Under the pieces are notes generated by a model. It did not search any database and had not been told where the DNA came from. It saw only the letters and a program-made list of their open reading frames with translations. 64,000 nt of DNA from Paucibacter sp. KCTC 42545 (GTDB lineage Bacteria; Pseudomonadota; Gammaproteobacteria; Burkholderiales; Burkholderiaceae_C): NCBI RefSeq assembly GCF_001477625.1, contig NZ_CP013692.1, positions 2,418,001-2,482,000 of the forward strand, given 5' to 3'. Numbering within the stretch: the first letter of the stretch is position 1; each line of letters starts with the position of its first letter. Shown piece after piece: positions 48,377 to 58,367 of this stretch. The position numbers and the translations under genes were made by a program.

Positions 48377-51300
48377 CTACAACTCCTTGACCGCATTGGC
48401 CTGCGTGGGCTTGCCCACCAGCCAGAGGTTGTTGATGTGCGCGTCCAGCGGATTGCTGACGAAGGGGCGGCTGGCATCCACCGTGCCGTCATTCTTCAGA
48501 TTGGTCAGCTCGCCGATGCCGGCCGTGCCAGGCATATTGGTGACGACGTAGAAGCCGTCGTTGATATCAACGCCGAAGCCCAGATAGAAGGTCCAGCCCA
48601 GGCGCACATCCAGGCCGCCGTCGAGCTTGAGGTTGAGCCCGGGCATGCCGATGTCAAAGCCAAGATCCAGCTTGGGCGTGTAGGTCTGCCCCAGCTTCAT
48701 GCGGAACTGGATGGCACTGCTCTGCCCCAGGGCCACATTGGTGGCCATGGTGCTGGCGCGCTTGAACACCGCTTGCTTGAACTCATTGAGCAAGGTGGCG
48801 GGAATGTCGTAGCTGCCGTTGGCGAAGTCGCGCTTGAGCGTGTCGGCCGCGTCCTGCTTGGCGGCATCGCTGGGCTTGAACTTCTTCGCCACCTCTTTGG
48901 CCGCGGCCATGGCCACACTGCCACCGAACAGGTCGCGCAGCAGCGCGTCGTAGTTGTAGCCCGACTTGTTGACGTCCGCCGCCGCCTTCACCACGAACTC
49001 GGCAATCTTCTCGATGGTGTCGGGGTAGCCGTTCTTCTTGAAGTCCTCGTTCGTGGCCTTGAGTTTGTTGAACAGGGCCTCCAGCGTGGCGCCGGAGCTG
49101 GTCATGGCGCCCACCACATCGTCGACGATTTTGCGCAGGCTGGCGTCCATCACCACATTGCCGGCGGTCTGGGTGTAAACCTGCGAGCCATCGGCATTGA
49201 GCTTGGGGATCTTGGCGCCATTGCCGTCCAGCAAGGGCGTGCCGTTGCTGTCGGTTTCCCAAACCGGTGTGTTGACGCCGGCCGTCACCCAGGCCGTGCG
49301 CTGGCCCGGCAAAATGGCCGGGATCACCAGCTGGGTATTGCCCTGCTCCACGCCCAGATACTTGGCCAAGCGCGGGTCCAGCGGGCGCTGCGGCCCGGCG
49401 ATGTACTCCACCACCACATCGTCGGCCGTGACCTTGCCGTCGCCGTTGTAGTCCTGCAAGAAGTTGCGGAAGGGGTTGGCGGCCAGATCGATCGCATTGA
49501 TCATGCCGTCCGCGTTGGTGTCCAGCGTCAGCTGCTTGAACAAGAACATGCGCAGAGCATTGTCCAGGCCACCGTACTCCGCCACGGCGGAGCTCAGCGC
49601 GTCCTTCAAAGCATCGATCAGATTGCCACGCAGGTCGGCAATGAATTGCGTCGCATCCCTGAGCTTGTCGCCGATGATGGGCAGATTCAGCACCGAGCTG
49701 AAAGCGTCCAGGCCTTTTTGCACCGTGCCCAGCAAGGTGTCGACCGTGTTGACGATGATGGTCGGGTCGCGCAGCAGGAAGATCAGCGAGTAGTTGATCG
49801 GCTTGTCGTCGGTGGACGCACCGCCGCCGGCCTTCTCGATCACGCTGGTGATCACGCTCTGCCAGTTCTTCAGATTCGGCAGCACCAGACTGAGATCAAA
49901 ACCGGCCGAGCTGGGATTGCTGCCGCCCGAGCCCCAAGGCGAGGTGTTACCCGGCGCTTGGCCGCCTGGCAGTGCACCCGAGGTGCTGCTGCCCTGCCCA
50001 GCCGTGCTGTCCTGGTAAGGGTTGAGGTTGCTGCCGGGCGGCCGGGCATCGGCCGTATCCACCGGCGCGCCTTCGGGCGTGGTGTTGCCCGAGCCATTGC
50101 CGGTGCTGGGCGGACGCGGCGGCTTGGCCGCTTCGAGCACCTGGGCGTTGATCAGGCCTTGGGAGGTGTCGCCACCGATGAAGGCGAAGCCCTTGGCCAG
50201 ATTGGCAAAGTTCAACTCCAGGGTGCCCAGCGGCATGGGGTTGACGAAACCCTCAATGTTCTGGATCGCCAACTGGCCCAGATCATCGGACAGCAAGAGC
50301 TGCATCGGCAGCTTGGCCTTGGCATTGCTCGCGCTGTCCACCCAGACGTCGAAAGCGTCCTTCTTGATGCTGGCCAGACTGTCAGCGCTCAAAGGCGTGC
50401 TGGGGCTCAGATAGAGGCGATCGGCATCACTCGCCTTGTCGCCGGCATTGAGTTGCCAGTTCGCGTTCTCCACCACCGAGGCGGAGCCGTCGCGCACAGC
50501 CAGGGAGTACAGGCCCTGGTTGCTGTCGAAAGCCATCTTCTCGCCAACCGCCGTCAGGCTGAAGGTAGCGAAGGTGCCGCTGTCATCATCCAGCGTGGCC
50601 GTCTTGGCCGCGTCGGCGCGATGGTCGTAGAGGAAGAGCTTGCCGCGATTGGCGCCGCTGGACAGGTCCACGCCTAGCGCCAAATTCAGGCGGAAGCTAC
50701 CGCTGACGGTCATCAGCGCCGAGCCATCCACATCGCTGAGCTGATTGAAGTTGCCAGCCAGATTCGCCAGCGCGGTTTGCTGCGCCGGGCTCAGCAGCTT
50801 GAGCAGATCGGGGTCCTTGAGCAGCAGCTTGAGCGGCAGCTTTTGGTTGATGTTCAGCGTCAGGGGCAGGCGGATGGTCAGCGCCTCGGCGCCGGCCGCG
50901 TTATCGAGCCCCAGTTGGATATCGCCAGCGCTGGCGCCGAAGGCAGCGGCCAGCAAGGCCTGCATGTCCTGCAGGCTGCCGCTGCTTTGCTTTTGCAACT
51001 GCGACACCACTTTGGCGAACAGATCTTTCAGACCGAACAAGTCACCCAGACTGCTGCCCAGCAGCGGCACCAGGCGGCCCAACTCACCGAACTTGCCCAT
51101 GCCTGCGAGGTCGCCGATGAAGTGCGGCAGCAGGCTCAGGTCGCCCACCAGATTGCCCCAATTCATCTGGCTCAAGGCCGTCAGCTGGCCCAGGCCGTCG
51201 GTCGGCACCAGCACGGTGTCCGCGCGATTGGCCTCGCCGCTGAGGGCGGCCACCAGATTGTTGACCGTCACGCCCAGCGTGGTGCCGGCTGTGACCGTGG

Positions 51301-54300
51301 TGTTCACACCAGCGGGGGTGAGCACCGCCAGATTGCCCAGGGTCAGGGACGCGACCGGGCTGCTGCCGGGCGTTCCAGCGCCATTGGCGAAGACCGGGCT
51401 GCTCATGAAATCGGCCAGCAAGGCGCGGCCGACAATGTCGAGATTGGTGAGCGTCAGCGTGCCGCTGGCCAGGCTCAGGCCGCGGTCGCTCTGCAATTGC
51501 AGCTGATTGCCGCTGACTTGCATGGGCAGGCCGTCCAGCGCCGCCTGCATGCCGTCCAATTTAGCTGTTAGCGCCACATCGCCCTGAGCCGCTGTCTTGG
51601 CGGCCACCAGGGCGGCGCGCAGCTTGGTATTGAGCGAGGCCAGCAGGTCGTCCATCGACTGATGCGACTGGCTTTCCGCCACGCTCAGCGTGAAGCTGAC
51701 TTTGGCGCCGTCGTACACGGCCTCCAGCGTCAAGTCCTGCAATAACTGGCCATTGGCGCTGTTGTAGAACTTCTCGGGATTGCGCTCCAGGGAGGGAGCC
51801 GTCGCGGCCAAGCCGCTCTCATTGCGCGAGATGCTGAGCAGGCCGGAACTGCCGGTCAGCAGCAGACCATCGGCCACCGCCATCGGCTGGACCGTGCGGG
51901 CCAGGATGATGTTGAGATCACGCAGGGTTTGCGCATCGCTGGTGTTGGCGATCTTCAGGCGTGCGGCCTCGGCCACGGCCGTGCGGATGCTGTCAAGCAG
52001 CTGCGCCATCGTGCTATTGCCCGCGGTGCTGGCCGCATTCACCAGCAGGTTCAGCTGAGTGCTGCCCTGGGTGAGCGTCAAGGGCAAGTCCACCAGCAGG
52101 CGACCGGTGCTGGCGTCCAGCATCTGCGCGGCGTTCTGCGCCAAGCTCAGGGTGGAGGTGGCGGCAATAAAGCTCAGCTTGTTCTTGCTCGCGCTGTCCA
52201 CGCCGACGAAGGCATGGCCAGCATAAGGATCGTTGCCCAGCTTGGCCAGCACGGCGGCATGGATGGCCGCATCGACATCGGCGGCCAAGTCGGCCAGGCT
52301 GGTATTGCCAGCGGCATCGGCTTGGCGAACCACCACATCCAGGCGCAAGGCGCCAATGGTGACTTGCAGACCCACATCGCGCAGCAGACGGCCATCGGCC
52401 GAGGCCGGGGTCAGCGTGGCGGCCAAGCCGGCGCTGGTGTCATTGGTGCTCAAAGAACTGCCCAGGCCGAGCTGGATGTCTTGCGCGGCGACGGCATCAA
52501 ACAAGCTGTTCAGGCTGATTCGATCAGCCGGCTGGCCATTGACGCCATTGCGCAGCTGGAAGCTCAGGCTGCCTTGGTAGTCGGCCTTGAGCGCGCCGAA
52601 CGTGAGGTCCAGCAGACCCAGACGGGCGCGGCCGGCCTGGTCCAGCACGGCGGCGTTATTGCCCAGCTGGCCGTGAACGACGGCGCTGTACTGGCCACCC
52701 AGGCTGGCGTTTTGCAAGAACACTTCGGCCCCGCCGGTGCGGGCGAACTGGCCGGGCGTGAAGCCCAACTCGGTTGTTGCCGGATCAGCGCCGCTGGCGC
52801 GAATCTGCAGCGAGGCGATGCTGCGGCTGGTGCTGATGAGCTCAATCTGGTTGTTCACCAGGGCCGCGCGCACAAACTGGCCCAGATTGCTGAAGCCCTT
52901 GCCACCCGCGCCAAGATAGGTGTGGCCGCTGACGTCGGTCTGCGCAAGGCTCGCGTTGATGTCGTCCAGCAAATCCTTGAGCGTGCCGTTGCCGCTGTCA
53001 CGCAGCACCGTCACCGACACCGGGCCGGACTGGTCAAAGACCAGCTCGAAATTGGCATTGGCGCTCAGGCGCCCGGTCTCGGGCAGCTTGACCGCTTTGA
53101 CCTGGGTGTACATGGTCGTGGGCTTGAAGCCCAAGGCGGCGCTCATCGGATCGGTGTCCGAGGGGATGCTCAGCTGGAAGGCATCGCTGCCGGCCAGGCT
53201 CACAAGGGTCAGCTTCTTGCCATCCAGGCGCACCTTGACTGCATCACCCACCTTGGCAAAGCCCAGGCTGGCGAGGACGCCACCCCCTGCGACCGCGCGG
53301 CCGTTCAGAAGCGTCTGCAGCTGCGCGCGCATATCCTCCGCAGTGGCATTGCCCGTGGTATCGGCCCAAGCCAAGGTGAAGTCGTAACGCTCACCGTCAA
53401 AGCTCAGGCCAAAATGGGCGTCGGGATTTCCAAGAACGATAGGCAGCTGCGCCGGGGCATCGGCCGTGGACTTGATCGTGGTTTGATAAGCACCGCCGGC
53501 CCGCAGCGAGAAGCCGTTGACCTGGCGCAGATCAATGCCCACCGTCGTCTTGAAATAGCTCTTGCTGCTGAGTTCCAGCGCGGCTTGAGTGCTGATGCCC
53601 GAGAGATTGCCCAAAGCGCTTTGCAGCTGCAGGCGCACAGCTTCGGTGCTGCTGGCCGGACGCAAGTCCAGATCGAAGAGCAGGCTGGTGCTCGTGGGAT
53701 CGAAGCGCGGATTGACCGAGAAGCTGGTGCCGGTGCCGGCCAGGCTCTCATTGACAGCCTGCTGGAAGCGCTGCATCAGCTCATTGAAGCTGCGGAAGCT
53801 GCTGCTGCGGTTGTCCTGGCTGTCCTGTCCGGCCAGCGAGAAGCCCAGACTGTCCAGGGCCTTGAAGCCGCTGCTGGCCGGCCCGACCAGGCCGCTCAGA
53901 TTGAGCTTGAGCGCGGGCCCGGCGCCACCGGCCCAGGGGCCGGCGAACTGGATGTCCCAGGTCGATGTACGACCGGCCACTTGGCTGACCTGCAGGCTGT
54001 CAGCCGAGAAATTGGCGTCCCATTGGCGGAACATGTCCACCAGCGCGGTCTTCAACGCGGCCTCGCTACCGGCGCCTTGCAGCACGCTCCAGCTGACGGG
54101 GTTGGACTCATACACCTTGCCACCCACCGTGACGCCAAAGCCCAGGCTGCCCGCCGTGGCCTGATCCAGCATCAGGCGCTGGACTTCATTGCCCGCCGGC
54201 GTATTGCCCACCGCCAAATGCGCCGGGCTCAAAACGGTCAAAGCGCCCTGCGCCTCCAGCTTGGCCAGGATGCCGCGGCCATCAACGGCCAGCAGCGCCT

Positions 54301-57300
54301 GCGCCTTCTTGGCCACGGCCGCGCCACTGAAAACAATGTCAAACACCTGCACGCCTTGATTGACGCTGATGGTGTCGCTGGCCACCGGGTTGACGCTGAC
54401 CGAGCCGGCGCCCAAAACCGCATTGAGCGCATCCGCAATCGGCTGGCTCCAGGTGCCGGCATTGCCGGGCCGGCTGATCGCGGCGGTCGTGAACGGACTG
54501 CCATCGGCTTTCTTGCCGCCCAGAATGAAGGAGCTGCCATCGCCCGCATGCACCAAGGTCAGGCGCTGGACAGCATCGGCAGTGTCTTTGCCGGCGGTGA
54601 CTTCGCTGACGCTGGCACCGGCCGTGGCCGAAACCCGCAAGTCAAGATCCACACCCGGGCGGGCCTGAACAATGTTCAGGCGGCCCCAGACATTGCCGTC
54701 GCTGCCCGTGCCCAGATTGCTGCTGATCACATCGACCAAGCCACCGGCATTGGCCGCACTGGTGTCGCTGAGGCTGGCCTGCAGCAAGTCCATCGCCTGC
54801 CCGGCCTTCTCGCGCACGAATGAAACGATGTAGTGCTTAGGTCCACCGCTGACCAGCACATTGCCCTTGCCGATTTCGGGCAAAGACTCCAGCGCTTGCT
54901 GCACCTCGATGCTGCTGGACAGCACCGACAACATAGACGTTGCCGTGCCATTGCCGAGCTTGAGGCTGAAATTACCGCCCGCCACCAGCAGGTCGATGCG
55001 CTGCTCTTCGTTGCTACGCAAAGCGCTGTTGAGCGCCAGGCCGCCGGCCAGGCTTTGGGTGACGATGGCTTGCGCCGTTGCCTGGTCGGCCTGCCAGCGC
55101 AGATTGCCGTCCAGCGCCGCGGCCAGCTTGCGGTTGATCAGCTCGGCGAGCTGATTGATATGGGTGAAGCCGCTGGTCTCGGAGGCGCGCACGCCCACGC
55201 TCACCAAGGTCGGCGCGGTGTCGCCGGGGCGCTGGATCTGCAGATCGAAACTGGTGTCGGCCGGCAACACCGGCGAGATCAGACGGCCACCGACGAGGGT
55301 GGCGCCACCATTGTTCTGCAGCTTCTCGTTCAAGACCTGGTTGAAGAGCTTGCTGAAGTCCAGCACCTCGCCCAAGCGCTTGTCGGTAAAGGGCAGCACG
55401 GCATCGAAGGGGCCGGCATCGCGCAGCTGGCGCAAATAAGTGCCCAGGTCCTGCATCATTTGCGTCAGTGCCTTGGCATCGAGCGCGGCAAAGGCCTGCA
55501 GCTTGACGAAGTTGCTGCTGCTGACTTGCAAGGGCTTGCTCTTAACCTCAGACCAGAGCGCCGCATTGCCGCCGTTGAAGCTGATGTCCACGTGGGGCGT
55601 GCCGCCTTCCAGCGTGCTGAAACTGGTGCTGCCGTTGGCGCCCGCGCCGATCACGCCTTCAATATCAAAGCTGGCCGAGGCCGTGACCTGGGCCGCCGTC
55701 TTGACTGCCCAATTGCCCTGGCTGTTGGGGTCGAAATTCGCGCTGCTGACGGACAAGATCTCGCTCGGCGCCAAGGCCGAGGCAATGCCGCCTTGCACCG
55801 AAAAGAAGGGGTTTGAAGCCAGGCTGTGGCCAGCACGCATCTCCAGGGTGCCGGTATCAAAATTCAGGCTGCCACGGGCGCGCGCCTCCAGCATGCCCAG
55901 GGACATGGCCGCATCCAGCGCACCGGTGCTGCGCACACGCGCGTCGAGCTGGGTGATTTCCAGCGAATTGGCTGCGCTGGTGTCATAACGCAAGCCCAGG
56001 CGGACGGTGGCGTTCAGTGGCACGGCGCTGCCGGGCAGGAAGTCCAGACCCAGCGGTTGGAGCTTGTCTTTGAAGGTGAAGCGCCGCGTGAAATCGCGCG
56101 ACAGCGTCAAGCCCAGCTCCAGCATCACCTTGCTGCCGGAGCGCGCACCGCTGCCCAGGATGTCCATGAAGTCGGTGCTGAAGTCCGGCGCCACCAAGGC
56201 CTCGAGCTGGCTGTAACGGCCTTGCGCGGTCAGATAGTCACGCAGCCGGGACAGCAAGCCGCTGAGCGTCTTACTGCCCGCCTCGGCCAGATAGTCGTCC
56301 AGCACGGTCGTGCCCTGCAGGGTCTTGAAAGCCAGCACATCGCCGAGGCTGCGGCCGTCGGAGGTTTTCAGCAAACTGGCCATGCCGGTGTCGGCAAAGG
56401 GCAGCACTTGGCTCAGGCTGTCTTGCAAATCGAGCTGACCGCCGAGCAGCTTGCCGGCGTCGAACACGTCCTTCAAGCCATTGCCGGTCGCGTCCAGATT
56501 GCTGTCGCTGAAGGCTTGCAGGGTCAGCGCGCCGCCCACCACCTTGCCGAAGAAACCCGAGCCCGAGGCTGCGCCATCGATGCTGGCGGTGATCTGCGGC
56601 AATTGCAGCTGCGCGGCTGTTTGGCCGCCGATGTCGGCCAGGGTCAGGCGGCCCTTGTTGTCGCTATTGTCCGGATCGCGCAGCGCGGTCTGCACGCCCG
56701 CCTGCAAATGGAAAGTATTGGCACCCGTCGGTGTCAGCTCCAGGCTGACTTCGCAACGCTCCAGTTTGAAGAAGCTTTGCGCCGCACTGGGCGCAGCCAA
56801 GCCAGGCAAGGCCGCGGGCTGAGTGTTGACATTGACACCGTCCAGCACCAAGCCGGCACTCAGGGCAATGTGCACGCCAGCTTGCGCAGTGCCGGTCCAG
56901 GCCTCGCTCTTGTCAACGGCGCCCAACTTCCAGTTGAGCGTGAAGTTCTGATTGCTTCGGGTCCAGTCCAGGTCAATCGCCAGCTTGAAGCCGGCCACCA
57001 CCTCGGGTGCAGCGGCATCAAATGTGGGGGTGAGCGTCACCGACCAGGCTTGCCCGCTCTTGCCGGCTTGAATCGCATTGGTCTTGGCCTTGACGGCGGC
57101 TTGCAGGGCGGTGCTCAGCCCGTCCAGCGTCGACGCTGCGCCCTGGCTGCTGAAATAGCTTTGCGCCGCGGTCTGCAGACCGAACAGCGTGGTGGTGGCA
57201 CCTGCGCCACTCTGGCTGCTGAGGCCAATGAACTGGTTGACGCTCTCACTCAAGCCCGGCAAGGCCGTGTTGATCAAGCTGTGCTTGAGGGCCTGAGTGC

Positions 57301-58225
57301 CATTGGCATCCACCTGCGCCAGCACCGCCAGCATCTGCGCTTGCACACCGGCGTTCAGGGTCAGCGTCGCCGCGCTCAGTTGCAGGCGGCCGGCGTAGGT
57401 TTGCCCCGCGCTGAACAGTGCTTGAGCGTCGATCTGGCCGGTTTGGCGCTCAAGCAGCCAGTCGCCGCCATGGTTCTTATCGCCGGTGATATTGCTGGAC
57501 GCCGCCACATCGGCGCCAGTCAGCGCCGCCAATTGCTCAATGAAAGCCTGACCGCGTGCGCTGGCCGCGACATCGCAGCCATAGACCAAGATGTCGGCAT
57601 CCGCCGCCAAGGCGGAGCGCCACTGCTGCAGCGAGTCCGCTTGCGCCGCCAAATTGTCGGCATTGAGTTCACCGCGGCCCAGGCCAATGCGGCCGTCTTC
57701 GCCGTGCGAAATCAGGTGAATCGCCGCCAAGCCCTGCCGCTGCGACAGCCATTGGCTGATCTGCTGCACGCCGTCTTGCTGGGGGTCGAGCACCACCACT
57801 TCAACCTTGGCCGCTTGACCCGGTTTGCGCTGGCCCAGCGCGTCTTGCAGCAAGGCCTCATAGCCCTGCACCGACGGGTCGACAAACACCACCTCATCGG
57901 CCCTCTGCACATTTTGCGCGGCGTGCACCGCGCCCTGGCCGGGCCGCCAGGCATCGCCGGTGAAGCCGGGCGTGCTGGCTGCCACTTGCTGGAGCAAGTG
58001 CTCGATGGGCAGTTGCAGCTGCTGGGCCTCCAGCGCCGAGCGTTCTGGCGTTGGCGGCAGGATCAAGCCCTCCCCCGAGAGCAAGTGGCGCGGCTCCAGC
58101 GCCTCGATATGCAGACGGCGCTGGCGGCTAGGCGCCGGCACACTCAGGCGGCTGACGCCCAGCGCTTGGCGCAAGAGTTGGGCTGCATTGAACTTGCGCT
58201 TGGACTTGGTGGAGGAGTTGTTCAC
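48377..58225 (-). CDS. Giant surface protein, N-terminal part: LEPR-XLL motif and DUF4347, ends at an amber codon
   Basis: A 3,282-residue open frame starting with GTG at 58225 (GGGA eight bases upstream). The N-terminus is basic and has no ordinary signal peptide; residues about 35-52 hold the LEPR-XLL motif (ALEPRHLLSGE). A DUF4347 domain follows (about 95-275: 'AIHLISHGEDGRIGLGRGEL', 'ILVYGCDVAASARG', 'NHGGDWLLE'), with the HG and GCD residues reminiscent of a caspase-like/CHAT fold. The remainder is repeated beta-rich modules. Near residues 2,880-2,935 two EF-hand loops, DTNADGMINAID and DYNGDGKVTADD, form a dockerin-like pair. The TAG stop at 48377-48379 is not followed by the end of coding; the frame stays open for 10 kb more. 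Confidence 0.85.
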   Translation of the reverse strand: MNNSSTKSKRKFNAAQLLRQALGVSRLSVPAPSRQRRLHIEALEPRHLLSGEGLILPPTPERSALEAQQLQLPIEHLLQQVAASTPGFTGDAWRPGQGAVHAAQNVQRADEVVFVDPSVQGYEALLQDALGQRKPGQAAKVEVVVLDPQQDGVQQISQWLSQRQGLAAIHLISHGEDGRIGLGRGELNADNLAAQADSLQQWRSALAADADILVYGCDVAASARGQAFIEQLAALTGADVAASSNITGDKNHGGDWLLERQTGQIDAQALFSAGQTYAGRLQLSAATLTLNAGVQAQMLAVLAQVDANGTQALKHSLINTALPGLSESVNQFIGLSSQSGAGATTTLFGLQTAAQSYFSSQGAASTLDGLSTALQAAVKAKTNAIQAGKSGQAWSVTLTPTFDAAAPEVVAGFKLAIDLDWTRSNQNFTLNWKLGAVDKSEAWTGTAQAGVHIALSAGLVLDGVNVNTQPAALPGLAAPSAAQSFFKLERCEVSLELTPTGANTFHLQAGVQTALRDPDNSDNKGRLTLADIGGQTAAQLQLPQITASIDGAASGSGFFGKVVGGALTLQAFSDSNLDATGNGLKDVFDAGKLLGGQLDLQDSLSQVLPFADTGMASLLKTSDGRSLGDVLAFKTLQGTTVLDDYLAEAGSKTLSGLLSRLRDYLTAQGRYSQLEALVAPDFSTDFMDILGSGARSGSKVMLELGLTLSRDFTRRFTFKDKLQPLGLDFLPGSAVPLNATVRLGLRYDTSAANSLEITQLDARVRSTGALDAAMSLGMLEARARGSLNFDTGTLEMRAGHSLASNPFFSVQGGIASALAPSEILSVSSANFDPNSQGNWAVKTAAQVTASASFDIEGVIGAGANGSTSFSTLEGGTPHVDISFNGGNAALWSEVKSKPLQVSSSNFVKLQAFAALDAKALTQMMQDLGTYLRQLRDAGPFDAVLPFTDKRLGEVLDFSKLFNQVLNEKLQNNGGATLVGGRLISPVLPADTSFDLQIQRPGDTAPTLVSVGVRASETSGFTHINQLAELINRKLAAALDGNLRWQADQATAQAIVTQSLAGGLALNSALRSNEEQRIDLLVAGGNFSLKLGNGTATSMLSVLSSSIEVQQALESLPEIGKGNVLVSGGPKHYIVSFVREKAGQAMDLLQASLSDTSAANAGGLVDVISSNLGTGSDGNVWGRLNIVQARPGVDLDLRVSATAGASVSEVTAGKDTADAVQRLTLVHAGDGSSFILGGKKADGSPFTTAAISRPGNAGTWSQPIADALNAVLGAGSVSVNPVASDTISVNQGVQVFDIVFSGAAVAKKAQALLAVDGRGILAKLEAQGALTVLSPAHLAVGNTPAGNEVQRLMLDQATAGSLGFGVTVGGKVYESNPVSWSVLQGAGSEAALKTALVDMFRQWDANFSADSLQVSQVAGRTSTWDIQFAGPWAGGAGPALKLNLSGLVGPASSGFKALDSLGFSLAGQDSQDNRSSSFRSFNELMQRFQQAVNESLAGTGTSFSVNPRFDPTSTSLLFDLDLRPASSTEAVRLQLQSALGNLSGISTQAALELSSKSYFKTTVGIDLRQVNGFSLRAGGAYQTTIKSTADAPAQLPIVLGNPDAHFGLSFDGERYDFTLAWADTTGNATAEDMRAQLQTLLNGRAVAGGGVLASLGFAKVGDAVKVRLDGKKLTLVSLAGSDAFQLSIPSDTDPMSAALGFKPTTMYTQVKAVKLPETGRLSANANFELVFDQSGPVSVTVLRDSGNGTLKDLLDDINASLAQTDVSGHTYLGAGGKGFSNLGQFVRAALVNNQIELISTSRSIASLQIRASGADPATTELGFTPGQFARTGGAEVFLQNASLGGQYSAVVHGQLGNNAAVLDQAGRARLGLLDLTFGALKADYQGSLSFQLRNGVNGQPADRISLNSLFDAVAAQDIQLGLGSSLSTNDTSAGLAATLTPASADGRLLRDVGLQVTIGALRLDVVVRQADAAGNTSLADLAADVDAAIHAAVLAKLGNDPYAGHAFVGVDSASKNKLSFIAATSTLSLAQNAAQMLDASTGRLLVDLPLTLTQGSTQLNLLVNAASTAGNSTMAQLLDSIRTAVAEAARLKIANTSDAQTLRDLNIILARTVQPMAVADGLLLTGSSGLLSISRNESGLAATAPSLERNPEKFYNSANGQLLQDLTLEAVYDGAKVSFTLSVAESQSHQSMDDLLASLNTKLRAALVAAKTAAQGDVALTAKLDGMQAALDGLPMQVSGNQLQLQSDRGLSLASGTLTLTNLDIVGRALLADFMSSPVFANGAGTPGSSPVASLTLGNLAVLTPAGVNTTVTAGTTLGVTVNNLVAALSGEANRADTVLVPTDGLGQLTALSQMNWGNLVGDLSLLPHFIGDLAGMGKFGELGRLVPLLGSSLGDLFGLKDLFAKVVSQLQKQSSGSLQDMQALLAAAFGASAGDIQLGLDNAAGAEALTIRLPLTLNINQKLPLKLLLKDPDLLKLLSPAQQTALANLAGNFNQLSDVDGSALMTVSGSFRLNLALGVDLSSGANRGKLFLYDHRADAAKTATLDDDSGTFATFSLTAVGEKMAFDSNQGLYSLAVRDGSASVVENANWQLNAGDKASDADRLYLSPSTPLSADSLASIKKDAFDVWVDSASNAKAKLPMQLLLSDDLGQLAIQNIEGFVNPMPLGTLELNFANLAKGFAFIGGDTSQGLINAQVLEAAKPPRPPSTGNGSGNTTPEGAPVDTADARPPGSNLNPYQDSTAGQGSSTSGALPGGQAPGNTSPWGSGGSNPSSAGFDLSLVLPNLKNWQSVITSVIEKAGGGASTDDKPINYSLIFLLRDPTIIVNTVDTLLGTVQKGLDAFSSVLNLPIIGDKLRDATQFIADLRGNLIDALKDALSSAVAEYGGLDNALRMFLFKQLTLDTNADGMINAIDLAANPFRNFLQDYNGDGKVTADDVVVEYIAGPQRPLDPRLAKYLGVEQGNTQLVIPAILPGQRTAWVTAGVNTPVWETDSNGTPLLDGNGAKIPKLNADGSQVYTQTAGNVVMDASLRKIVDDVVGAMTSSGATLEALFNKLKATNEDFKKNGYPDTIEKIAEFVVKAAADVNKSGYNYDALLRDLFGGSVAMAAAKEVAKKFKPSDAAKQDAADTLKRDFANGSYDIPATLLNEFKQAVFKRASTMATNVALGQSSAIQFRMKLGQTYTPKLDLGFDIGMPGLNLKLDGGLDVRLGWTFYLGFGVDINDGFYVVTNMPGTAGIGELTNLKNDGTVDASRPFVSNPLDAHINNLWLVGKPTQANAVKEL
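49420..49530 (-). other. Dockerin-like pair of EF-hand loops in the giant protein
   Basis: Two calcium-loop sequences about 25 residues apart, DTNADGMINAID and DYNGDGKVTADD, match the DxNxDGxINxxD pattern of EF-hand and dockerin loops. They fall about 350 residues before the amber codon. A structural calcium role is likely; binding to a cohesin partner is not supported by anything else in the window. Confidence 0.65.
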
Positions 58226-58367
58226 TGGTCAATCCCGCTGAATCTTGTTTGAAGTCGCCGCACCGGCCAGCTGGTGTGGCGCCGCTCTCTTATCCCTAGC
58301 GTCCCAGTGGCATGAGGCCACCGCGACTGATCTTGCCCGCCCTGACGTGGGCGGCGCCATCAGGTGG

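Larger units (their letters stand above)
38144..58225 (-). pseudogene. Composite giant gene of 6,694 codons interrupted by one amber codon
   Basis: The two halves share one reading frame. After the TAG at 48379-48377 the frame continues FTLDAYLKGGNNGGPASL before the first possible start (TTG 48325), with no stop, frameshift or ribosome-binding site. The first half has the N-terminal export-type motif but no repeats typical of a C-terminus, and the second half has the reverse, as expected of one protein. TAG differs from CAG (Gln), TAC (Tyr) and others by one base. Options are a recent nonsense mutation, a base-call error, suppression or readthrough, or two independently used genes. The rest of the 20 kb is uninterrupted, so any loss of function must be recent. 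Confidence 0.65.

Noticed and set aside
48377..48379. Amber codon as a pyrrolysine site
   Set aside because: No pyrrolysine genes are in the window, and the protein is not of a class known to use it; mutation, base error or ordinary suppression are simpler.
39443..58252. Several antisense frames of 800-1,640 codons on the plus strand opposite the giant gene
   Set aside because: Low-complexity composition, no ribosome-binding sites, no family resemblance; the minus-strand frame carries clear LEPR-XLL, DUF4347, RTX and VCBS features.
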